Positions 45,683-55,000 of a DNA stretch of 64,000 bases are shown piece by piece (position 1 is the stretch's first letter; each line of letters begins with the position of its first letter). The translations under genes and the position numbers were made by a program. The stretch is from Coprinellus micaceus (Eukaryota; Basidiomycota; Agaricomycetes; Agaricales; Psathyrellaceae), in NCBI GenBank assembly GCA_951394405.1, contig OX596339.1:1798001-1862000 (forward strand). Direction: 5' to 3'. Under the pieces are notes generated by a model that saw only the letters and a list, made by a program, of their open reading frames with translations, had not been told where the DNA came from and made no database searches.

Positions 45683-48600
45683 ATGGACTCTACCACTACG
45701 TCCTTGCCCATCATGCTCACGGCCTACACTGTGCAGCAGTGGAAGTTCACTGTCGAGAACAAGGCCTTCGACCTCAACGCCTACGGCATCCTCACTGGGG
45801 AAGAGAAAAAACCTGGGAGCAATGCCGACGACAAGGTCAAGTCCGACTATGCCAGTCGCCGCTCCAAGCTCATCGGCTACGTCCGGTCTACTCTCGACCA
45901 CTCCCAACTCGAGACCGTCCTCTCTGGCATCCAAGTCACCGACATCGCTGCTATCTGGGAGAAGCTCTTGGAAACCTACCAGCCCAAGACTTCTGGCTCT
46001 CGCATCAGTGTCCTTCAGGAGATGATGGCACTTCGCATGAGGTCCTCGGGCTTTGAGAAGGAGACCTACTCCGACTTCGGATCGCGTTGCATGGCGCACG
46101 CCTCACGTCTCACCGCACTCCTCCCGCAAGGAGCAGAATACCTTGCAGAGACGACACGGTCTGTCACCATCTCCTCCCAAACGACATCGGACGGAGCAAC
46201 GACGACGATTCAATCCACCAGTCGGGGAGCAAGTGAACTCCTTACGCCCTCTGCTTTCGAGGAAGGATACACGGCTGCTCATCTCGCGCGCGATCTTGCG
46301 ATCAGCATGATCCCCATTGGTCTTGGCAAGGATGACACCATCCTCCGCAATACGCTCAACCACATCTCCACTGGGGACGACAATCCCCTTGAAGTCCTCG
46401 ATCACCTTCGCAAGGCCGACTCCCTTGCTCGCAACACTCAGCTTGCTGAGGGGACGTCCGCCGCTCTTCAGGTAGCTACAGCTGCCCCGAAGAAGAAGGC
46501 GAAGTACAGGTGCAAGGTCCACGGTTGGCAGAACACGCATGAGGACAAGGACTGCCGCGTCCAGAACTCCCAGAAGGCCAAGATCGCTGAGACACCTACC
46601 ACAGCAGCGACTGCTGAGGAGAGCGTCATGATGGCCAGTGTTGCCCACATCGCAAGTCCCCTTATCCGTCGAGCTCGTAACAACCCCACTAATACTTCCT
46701 GGAACCCAGACTCAGGTGCAACCTCACATATGACACCCAATCGCAAGTGGATCCGTAACATGATTGCGGTGAAAATTGCTGTGTCTCTCGCCAACAACGA
46801 GATCGTCTGGGCTACAGGAAAGGGGGAAGTACGTTTCACGCCTCGTATATACGGAAAAGTTGGCCAAACTGTGATATTCAACGATGTACTATATGTTCCC
46901 GCACTTCGCAATAACCTATTCTCGATCCTCTCCGTTGTTAAGAAGAGCAAAATGTGCGTCGTAATTGAAGGAGACTCGCTTGACTTCTTCAAGAATGGCG
47001 AGCTACTCCTAACAGCTACCATCGACGGAACTGTTGGCTCTCTCAATGGGACAACGCTCGAAAACACGGAAACGGAGGCAGCCTACATCTCCAAGATCGA
47101 GAAGGAACTATTACATCAGAGGTTAGGGCACATTGGGAAGGACCGTCTGGAGACGCTTATGCGCCAAGACTTAGCCACTGGCATCCTGGTGAAGGAGGGC
47201 ACGGAACTCAATGACACCTGCGAACACTGCATTGCAGGCAAGCAACATCGGGATCCATTCCCAAAGCTATCAGCGAATCGCTCAACAGAGCTCCTTGGAC
47301 GGATTCACTTGGACCTCCATGGACCCCTCGCTGTACAGACACCAATCGGCTATCGATACTGGATCACATTCATTGATGACCACTCACGGTTCAAGGAGGT
47401 CGCCCTCCTGAAACACAAGAGTGACGCATTCCAAGCCTTCAAAGACTTTGTTGCCAAGAGTGAGCGAAAGCTCGGCACAAAGGTCAAGGAACTTCGTGAT
47501 GACAAAGGAGGGGAATACATGGGGAACGACTTCATTCAATGGTGCAAGGGACTTGGTATCGCACGGCAACACACAGTTAAAGCCACACCTCAACAGAACG
47601 GTGTCAGCGAACGACTCAATCGCACGCTAACTGAAGGGGTCATTGCCATGCTCAACCAAGCACGCCTTCCCATGATGTTCTGGGGTGCAGCTGTACTCTA
47701 TTACACAGACATCCTGAATGCGACTCCATCCTCCACATTATCGAATACTACCTCCTATGAAGTCTGGCATAAAGCAAAGCCCGATCTGTCCATGCACCGA
47801 GTATTTGGCTGCCGCGTATACGTCCATGTATTGCGCAAGGACCGCAAGAACCTCCAGTCACACACGGAGCCTTGTGTCTTTATCGGCTTTGAACCAGGCT
47901 ACAAAGGCTGGAAATGCTACAATCCAGTAACGAAGAAGATCACCATATCCCGGGATGTTATCTTCGCTGAAGGCACCTTCCCTGGCCTCTCGACCGTAGG
48001 GAACGAACAGGCATACACGCCTATAGGCATTAGGGACATCTGGCCAGACGCCAATCTCGAACCGGAGAATCCACCTCTTGCACCACCTCATGCTCCCATC
48101 GCGCCACCACCGCCTCCCCATGACCATCCAGATGATGGATCAGACGAGAGCGACAATGATGACGATGGAGACCAAGCAGCACCTCGGACTCCCGAGCGAC
48201 CTCCTAAAACTGAGCCTAAGACGCCAGCCACACAGCAACCGTCTGTCCATCCGTCAATTCCACCTACTCCTACGAAACGGGATCCCTCATCTACTCCCTC
48301 AACGAAACAGCTGCTACCAATACCTGCCTTGTTCCCAGGGCTCCCTGCACCAGCTGAGGATGGACCCATGTTCCCAGAACTACCTCCTCCAGCACCAGTC
48401 GCACCTCCAGCACCTGCCCAGAAACGCACCCGGCCACCTCCCCCTCCCCCTCGCGAATCAATCCCTCGCAAGGCGAAAGTTCCGAAAGCTCCACCGCTAG
48501 TAGCACAAAGCTCCCGGCCCGTACGGAAAACGGCAATGACCGTCAAGGACTACCAACTCGCGAGTGGAAAAGGGAGACGCGGTACAATTCCAGTGGCCAG

Positions 48601-50509
48601 GCGTGAAGGGGGTGAACAGGTAGCAGATCGAGGGGGTGCACAGAGAAACAATCAGCTACCCGAAACAGAGGATGAGGATGAGGATGAAGACGACGATGAA
48701 GACGACGAACCTGTACAACCCATTGCAGCTGAGGACTTTGACCTTGACGACGAACCTGTAGACATGGAAGATGCACTACGTGCCACCAGTATACTTGATT
48801 CTCTCATCAGTCTATACCACGTCCCCCTGGAAGAGACCCTGACTCTTGACCAAGGCATGGAAATGGCATTCTACATGGCACAGGATAAAGCACTAGGAGC
48901 GGCTACACGCCGTCCAGGAGATGCGCCTCGGACACACTGGGAAGCCTTCGCAGGACCAGATGGCGAACACTGGCAGACCGCAGCACAGGTTGAGATTGAC
49001 GCTCTAACCACCAATGGCACTTGGGAACTAGTCGAACTACCAGAGGGACGAAAGGTTGTCGGATCACGATGGGTCTTCCTCATCAAACGAAAGGCAGATG
49101 GCACAATTGACCGCTACAAGGCTCGACTTGTCGCCAAGGGATACTCCCAAATGCCTGGAGTAGACTACGATCAGACATGGGCACCTGCATCTCGTCTCAC
49201 ATCAATTCGCGCGATCTTTGCCCAAGCCGCCATGGAAGGACACTTCATCGAGACCATTGACGTCGACAATGCCTACCTCAACGGAACAATCGAGGAGCAA
49301 TACGAAGTCTACATGGAGCAAGCGCCAGGGTTTGAGATCAAGAATCCAGACGCAAAGGGACGGAGGTGGGTGTGCCGGCTGAAGAAGGGTTTATATGGCT
49401 TGAAACAGAGCGGACGACTATGGTACCAAAAGCTAGCATCAGAGCTTGAAGCAATCGGATTCACCCAAATAAAATCTGACCCGGCTATCTATGTCTGGGA
49501 GATGGATGGGACCCGCATTGTTGTACCAGTCTTCGTTGACGACATCACCATAACCTCGAAAAGCCAGGAGAAGATCCAATGGCTCAAGGACTCCCTTGCC
49601 AAGGTCTTCAAGATCAAGGATCTCGGACCCACCTCGTACCTGCTTGGAATCAAGGTCGACTACGACCGCGAGAACCGAGTCATGCGCCTATCCCAGACTC
49701 AATACATCCTCGACATGCTTGCGCGATTCAAGATGGAGGACTGCTACCCAGTAGGAACTCCAATGGATCCAGGAAGCGGTGCTACTCTCACCAAGTACAT
49801 TCCAAACAAGGCTGACGACGAGATGATGAAGAACGTCCCATACATGAATGCCATCGGCGCCCTGATATACCTTATGATTGCGACACGCCCTGACATTGCC
49901 TACGCTGTTGCCAAACTAGCCCAATACAACTCCAACCCCGGACCTATGCATTGGAAAGCAGTCAAGCACCTATTCCGTTACCTCAAGGGAACCAAAGATC
50001 TGAAGCTCACCTATCGTAACAATGGTAGCAAGATGTCTTCGGAACTCTTTCAAGCATACAGTGACGCAGATCATGCTGGGTGCCTTGACACGCGACGATC
50101 CACATCTGGATTTGTCATTAAAATGGGATCAGGAGCAGTTAGTTGGTCTGCAAAGAAGCAATCGACGGTGGCAGACTCCTCAACAGAGGCAGAGTACGTC
50201 TCTGCGTCGAGCGCTGGAAGGGACATCATCTGGATGCGCACACTCCTGAAGGAACTTGGTCACGACGTCTCTACTCCCTCACCACTCATGGTCGACAACC
50301 AATCCGCACTCAAGGTTCTCCGGAACCCAGAACTCCATAGCCGAATGAAGCACATCGATATAAAGATGCATTGGATTCGGGATGCTATCAAGCGAGGCGA
50401 CATTACTGTTCACTTTTTATCTACTACCGATATGATCGCCGATATATTTACTAAACCTTTACCCAAACCTGCCGTTGAACGTCATCGACTTGCTCTTGGA
50501 CTCGAGTAA
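45683..50509 (+). CDS. Copia gag-pol polyprotein
   Basis: A single frame of 1608 codons from MDSTTTSLPIML. The frame is open further up to 45578, but this Met begins the Gag-like part. In order: Gag with a CKVHGWQNTHEDKDC Cys/His motif, an aspartic protease WNPDSGATSHM (Asp near residue 343) and the GAG-pre-integrase zinc motif (HQRLGHIG...CEHC). The integrase has Asp 544, Asp 607 and Glu 643 (D-D-35-E). The reverse transcriptase has FVDD (near 1284-1287), and RNase H follows (SDADHAG, STEAEY). No stop or frameshift interrupts it, so the element looks autonomous. Gag and Pol are fused without a frameshift site, as in many fungal and plant copia elements. Confidence 0.95.
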   Translation: MDSTTTSLPIMLTAYTVQQWKFTVENKAFDLNAYGILTGEEKKPGSNADDKVKSDYASRRSKLIGYVRSTLDHSQLETVLSGIQVTDIAAIWEKLLETYQPKTSGSRISVLQEMMALRMRSSGFEKETYSDFGSRCMAHASRLTALLPQGAEYLAETTRSVTISSQTTSDGATTTIQSTSRGASELLTPSAFEEGYTAAHLARDLAISMIPIGLGKDDTILRNTLNHISTGDDNPLEVLDHLRKADSLARNTQLAEGTSAALQVATAAPKKKAKYRCKVHGWQNTHEDKDCRVQNSQKAKIAETPTTAATAEESVMMASVAHIASPLIRRARNNPTNTSWNPDSGATSHMTPNRKWIRNMIAVKIAVSLANNEIVWATGKGEVRFTPRIYGKVGQTVIFNDVLYVPALRNNLFSILSVVKKSKMCVVIEGDSLDFFKNGELLLTATIDGTVGSLNGTTLENTETEAAYISKIEKELLHQRLGHIGKDRLETLMRQDLATGILVKEGTELNDTCEHCIAGKQHRDPFPKLSANRSTELLGRIHLDLHGPLAVQTPIGYRYWITFIDDHSRFKEVALLKHKSDAFQAFKDFVAKSERKLGTKVKELRDDKGGEYMGNDFIQWCKGLGIARQHTVKATPQQNGVSERLNRTLTEGVIAMLNQARLPMMFWGAAVLYYTDILNATPSSTLSNTTSYEVWHKAKPDLSMHRVFGCRVYVHVLRKDRKNLQSHTEPCVFIGFEPGYKGWKCYNPVTKKITISRDVIFAEGTFPGLSTVGNEQAYTPIGIRDIWPDANLEPENPPLAPPHAPIAPPPPPHDHPDDGSDESDNDDDGDQAAPRTPERPPKTEPKTPATQQPSVHPSIPPTPTKRDPSSTPSTKQLLPIPALFPGLPAPAEDGPMFPELPPPAPVAPPAPAQKRTRPPPPPPRESIPRKAKVPKAPPLVAQSSRPVRKTAMTVKDYQLASGKGRRGTIPVARREGGEQVADRGGAQRNNQLPETEDEDEDEDDDEDDEPVQPIAAEDFDLDDEPVDMEDALRATSILDSLISLYHVPLEETLTLDQGMEMAFYMAQDKALGAATRRPGDAPRTHWEAFAGPDGEHWQTAAQVEIDALTTNGTWELVELPEGRKVVGSRWVFLIKRKADGTIDRYKARLVAKGYSQMPGVDYDQTWAPASRLTSIRAIFAQAAMEGHFIETIDVDNAYLNGTIEEQYEVYMEQAPGFEIKNPDAKGRRWVCRLKKGLYGLKQSGRLWYQKLASELEAIGFTQIKSDPAIYVWEMDGTRIVVPVFVDDITITSKSQEKIQWLKDSLAKVFKIKDLGPTSYLLGIKVDYDRENRVMRLSQTQYILDMLARFKMEDCYPVGTPMDPGSGATLTKYIPNKADDEMMKNVPYMNAIGALIYLMIATRPDIAYAVAKLAQYNSNPGPMHWKAVKHLFRYLKGTKDLKLTYRNNGSKMSSELFQAYSDADHAGCLDTRRSTSGFVIKMGSGAVSWSAKKQSTVADSSTEAEYVSASSAGRDIIWMRTLLKELGHDVSTPSPLMVDNQSALKVLRNPELHSRMKHIDIKMHWIRDAIKRGDITVHFLSTTDMIADIFTKPLPKPAVERHRLALGLE

Positions 50510-50527
50510 ATACAGAGACATTACATT

Positions 50528-50536
50528 GAGGGGGTG
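50528..50536 (+). promoter_or_regulatory. Polypurine tract of the copia element
   Basis: GAGGGGGTG immediately before the 3' LTR. It primes plus-strand DNA synthesis in this class. Confidence 0.7.
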
Positions 50537-50919
50537 TGTTGGAAGACAATGCTCATGTCAACTCTATCTCTACAAAGAATACCTCTATTTCGAACGTTTT
50601 ACTTATCTTCTATTGTTCTACAGAGAACAACAACCACCTTGTATTATTCCCATTATACTCGCACTTATTGTTCTCTTATCTCCACCTTATCTCCATTCAC
50701 TGCTATTGTTCTCTATTTATGGAACGTCTATTGTTTTTTCCTATTGTTCCGTATATAGGTTATCTATTGTTCTCCACAGTATATAGTCCACACTGTAAGT
50801 GGGTGAGTCCCCATCGAACTCTCCCCACTTACAGGTGCGTATCTTGTATACCCTACTTACTTCCAATCTAACATCGAACTCTCCCCACTTACAGTGGGTC
50901 ATACTTGCATCGTTCTACA
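50537..50919 (+). repeat. 3' LTR of the copia element
   Basis: 383 bp, matching the 5' LTR except for one base. Confidence 0.95.
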
Positions 50920-50924
50920 CCTTG
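50920..50924. repeat. Target-site duplication CCTTG, right
   Basis: Matches 44707-44711. Counting it once restores the R2 exon phase. Confidence 0.93.
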
Positions 50925-51497
50925 TTCGCGATCCACTTCGCAGCCCAAACATTTTTAGCAGCGATAGTCGGGACGGTAGTCGAGCCCTGGAGTAGTTTCA
51001 TGCGTTGAGCATCGTCAGCGATGAAAGCTTCGAGTAGCAGAGCGTAAGTTTCCGCATGTATTCCTTCCCTGGTAGACCGTCAGCATACTCCCTCAACGGC
51101 GAAATTGGAGCACTGGGACCTACATGGCGATTTGGAAGCCGTAGAAAAGACGAATCTCAGGTACAGTGACCTCAGAGGCGAACCGTTCGACCAGATTCTC
51201 CGCAACCAGTCCGTCCGCAGTAGCAAAAAAAGACAGAATCCGTGAGAGACTATGCCTCTCAGCATCCGTCAACGAGGTAGACCACTGGCGAATATCTTCA
51301 GTGAGGTTGACCTCATCTGGTAGCCAGTACGATTCTCGAGCCTTTTTGTACATACTCCACAACTACGAAGTCAAGATGTCAGTAAGACGCGCTCTCAGCA
51401 GTTGTCCTAGACCTACGAGGGGATACTGGATAGGGTACACCGTGTACCGATCGTTCTCTTTTGAAAGGAAGGGTTCCTGTTCATCGAGGGGATGCAT

Positions 51498-51983
51498 TGT
51501 ATCTTGAAGAGCGCAAACGACTAGTAGTCCAGTCTTATATACTGTACATCAGAAAGCCTCGGATCAACTCCACTAAGGCAATCGATGCGACTCCATCGAA
51601 TTTGGCGATGGCCGTGGTGGGGAAAACAAGGCATGCAGTTTTCTCGAGGATTCCGACTCGGACCCTATGATGGCTTCTCTCACACGCGTCAGCTGATCCC
51701 GAATGAGTCAGCGCGCCTATCATCTCGCCACGACTCTCCCAGAGCCAGCAAGCCTCCTTTGGAGGGAAGGCTTCCAAAACCGCATCGACAACTAGAACTT
51801 GCCGTATCGCTATTCGGTAAAGGTGTTTCGGTGCAGCTCAGCCCCTGGTACAAAGACGTTTTCAAGTAAGTCAATCTTCCCAAATCAGTTTCAATTTAAG
51901 CATTTCTCCATCACTATCGCCTCAAAAACCTCGAAGCCCGGGCAATCGAAGAAGATGTCGGCGCAGAAACTCTTTGACCCGTC
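51498..51983. other. Head-to-head spacer between R2 and Helitron gene
   Basis: It holds the presumed R2 TATA element and perhaps the Helitron left end, which I could not define. The plus-strand frames 51585-51869 and 51799-51999 have no recognisable content. Confidence 0.35.
51534..51541 (-). promoter_or_regulatory. TATA-like element upstream of the R2 gene
   Basis: TATATAAG on the minus strand, about 37 nt before the ATG at 51497. It is somewhat closer to the start codon than the other TATA boxes of this window. Confidence 0.45.
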
Positions 51984-51994
51984 ATGTCGAAGGG

Positions 51995-52001
51995 TATAAA
52001 A
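51995..52001 (+). promoter_or_regulatory. TATA box of the Helitron gene
   Basis: TATAAAA in GGGTATAAAAGCC, 61 nt before the ATG at 52062. The reading frame is open upstream, so a longest-frame annotation would wrongly include this promoter in the coding region. Confidence 0.55.
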
Positions 52002-52061
52002 GCCAGCTACTCCGAGTATCAGCCTCAGTACCCTGCACTCCACCCCAACTATTTTTCCGGG

Positions 52062-55000
52062 ATGTCGATTCATATCGTCCAGCGGCCCCACCTTTCAGAG
52101 GCGGGGAGCATCTCTATGCAACCCTATAAGCTCAACACACAAGTCTGGAACAGTGCTTACAATTTCGTAGATATTATCAGGCAGCTAAGGGTAGATGATC
52201 GAAGAATCAGTGACCCAGTGTTCCTGATCATTCAGACGGACGTCCACACGATCGTCCGGAAATTCGAGCACCTCATCATCAGGCAACTTGGGGACATATG
52301 CACCTACCACGGCATCTCCTCCAAGGGTCTGAGGAAAGACGTCATAGTCTCCCGTCTCCTATCCCACACCTGCAATATCTTGTGTGGTTCTCTCTTGTAC
52401 GCGTTCAGACTCACAACACGCCTCAGGCCCATAAAACCTTGGATCCAGGGCTCTGGGCAGCGGCTAGAACCGACAGGGGAGCCGCGGCGATCACCTATTG
52501 GGGCTAAAGCCATTCCCAACACTGCTAATAGAGCAGGAATCGGCATTGTATCCGCGGCTCGCATGCAGGTAACAAATGAACGGGGCGTTCTGCCAGGAAA
52601 CTCGCCTACTCCACTGCATACAACTGCGACGGCTTCAATAATAGGTGTTAGACCTATTTCAGAATCGTCCATTCAAGTAGATTCCTCGACAAATTGGTCT
52701 GGCTCTCGCGCGCTACGAGCCGCTCTCAGCAGACTCCAAAAAGACCCGTTGCAAGTTCTGACCGTGGAACGCCCTACACAGAACGCGCCACTTGGAGGGA
52801 CTTCCATACCACCTCGTGATAGACGTTCGGTCACTGCACCGATCACTCGGGACACCCCCGCGCTATCGCCAACCGAGAAAGAATCGCTGAAACACCTCGA
52901 TCCGGCTTCGGACGGGCTCAAAAAGTCCATCATTTCAGAATGGCAAAAGATGACATCCTTGAAGCGGTTCATGAGGCGTGTATGCGCGGTCTGTAGTGCT
53001 CTCACCCCACCTGATGAAATCAGAAGCATCCCCGCGATTAACCTCGATCTGTCTCTGCTTCGGAACGATGAGCTCCCTATCTCTGCCATCCCGAATACTT
53101 ACAACTTTGACGCATACGATAGAGCCATACTCGACCCGCGAGGACTAGAAGACGTGAACCTCCCTAAAACAGTATCTTCATGCAACACATGCCTCAGGGA
53201 CCTAGTTCGGGGGATGATGCCTCGATTCGCGTTAGCGAACTGGTTGTACTACGCTAGAGATCAGTTACCGGCGGACGTGCGCAGGGGATTCGAGGGGATG
53301 TCTGTGTTCGAGAAGGCCCTCATCTGCAGAGTCAGAACTAGTAGCATTTTGTGCAGGTTCCGCGGATTCGAGGACGACTCCTCCGGCGAATTGTTCGCTG
53401 CGAAGAGGCGCCACATCAAAGGAAACATCATTTCGACTCCGCTCGACACACTTCGAATCAACGACGTCCTACCACCCAATGCACAAAGCATCGCGGATAC
53501 CATGTGCGCTCTTCTGATTTCGACGATCCTCCCTACGCTTGACACAATCCACCGCTTACACCCCATCCTGGTGAGAAAAAGTCGAGTCAAACTACTCATT
53601 GAGTTTCTCATTGAACACAACCCCCACTATAAAGAATCTGAATCATTCCGAGGGTTCAGCTCGAACCATCTAGAGAATCTTTTCAAAGGACCAGGAGACA
53701 TCGGCGTTCCAAGCGCGGTGAAGCTGGGGCACTTGCCCATCAATGACGCAATCGAGTCCGTGACGTCGGACTACTCTGGGCGCCTAGATGAGGTGGAAGG
53801 CCTTCTGATGGAGAACGTTTCGTACACCTTAGGCGACCGAAGTGCGTTCAGCTACCGACAAATGACGCTCCACGCGCTCGAGCACTGCAAAGAAGGTCGG
53901 CCATTCCTCAGCTCACAAGCCGGCACCCTCCCAGTTCCTGACATCAACAATCCAAATTGGCTGAGCTGGGCTCATCCCAACGCGGATCCCTACGGAATTG
54001 GAGGCTTTCATCATCCCCGGAGGAAGCGTCCTATAAGCATGGAGCAACAGCTGCGTCACCTCCTAACCGTCCGGGATCCCTTTTTCGAGAACGACCCTCA
54101 AATCGCATTCGACGTCTACAACATCATCCGCAAGGGTTCAGTCAACACAAGCCTGAGATTTTGCGTGCCCTACACATCCTACGCGACCATCATACGTGAC
54201 ATTGTTCATATGGATAGAAGTAAGCTCTCGGAGCTGAGAAAAACGTTTCAGCGGGACCCCAACTACCAGCCGAAAGACGATGAGGAGAGGAAGATCATTC
54301 GTACCATGACGTCTATTTCCCCAGTCGCAAAGAAAATACCTGGTAGCGTAGCGCAGAAGATCAAAATGCGCAACGAGATTCGTGCAATGATCAGCCAGAA
54401 GGGCTCTCCTTCACTATTCGTTACACTAAACCCTGCAGACTACTACAACCCCATCGTGACGGTTCTCGCGACTCGGTGTTCTAGCGCAGAGGACATCGAA
54501 GCGCTGGAAGGTTGGACCATCAAACAAAGAACGACGGCGGCCCTGAAACATCCTGTAGCATGTGCACAGTTCTTTGACTTCGTGGTGAAAAAATTTATAC
54601 GTGTTATACTGAGGCATGGTCGCAAGGGAAGTAAAGGAGGAATATTCGGCGAATGCGAAGCCTATTACGGAACGGTGGAGACCCAAGGACGGGGCAGTCT
54701 GCACTGTCACATGCTGATATGGTTACGAGGACATCTCCCTCCCGAAACCCTTGCGGCATCACTGAAATCGTCTGAGCTATACAGAGTGAAGTTGACGAAT
54801 TGGCTAGACTCCATCATGGCATCCGGGTTCCAGGGTTCGAAGGCATGCTTCAACGATCTATCGACTCACACCCGGGAAGATATTGGGATGATGGAACAGC
54901 ATCCAGCAACGGTCACAGGGCCGCGATTGGAGAGTTCTGAAGCGCCAGATTTTTCGAGGGAAATGAACGAGTACCTCGACGAACTCCTCCTGCGGTTCAA

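Larger units (their letters stand above)
44712..50919 (+). mobile_element. Complete Ty1/copia (Pseudoviridae-type) LTR retrotransposon
   Basis: A 6208-bp element with two 383-bp LTRs (TGTTGG...TCTACA), 5-bp target duplication CCTTG, primer-binding site, polypurine tract and one uninterrupted gag-pol frame. Domain order protease-integrase-reverse transcriptase-RNase H is copia type. The LTRs differ at one base in 383 (C in the left LTR, T in the right, in the run ATTGTTcTTTCC), which indicates a very recent insertion. It lies in antisense orientation within exon 3 of the R2 gene. Confidence 0.96.
44092..51497 (-). pseudogene. Class I ribonucleotide reductase small subunit (R2), interrupted by a copia element
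   Basis: R2 houses the di-iron/tyrosyl radical that R1 needs. Exons: 51417-51497, 51124-51362, exon 3 (51068 to 44270, split by the element) and 44092-44208. With the 44712-50919 element and one target copy left out, the exons add up to 341 in-frame codons. Iron ligands are kept: FFATADGL (Asp), EGIHAETY (Glu, His), FACVEGLYF (Glu) and RDEGLHTEF (Glu, His). The radical Tyr is in HAETYALL. The last exon has TNFFEHRNSDYRL, matching the family's TNFFEKRVSDY. The C-terminal tail ends CLF and lacks the usual DADF/EDF-type R1-binding end. As sequenced the gene cannot make a full R2. Nothing but the insertion breaks it, so inactivation is recent or the site may be heterozygous. Confidence 0.88.

Noticed and set aside
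46103..46648. 181-codon frame antisense to the copia gag
   Set aside because: It mirrors the real gag-pol frame and shows no family motif.
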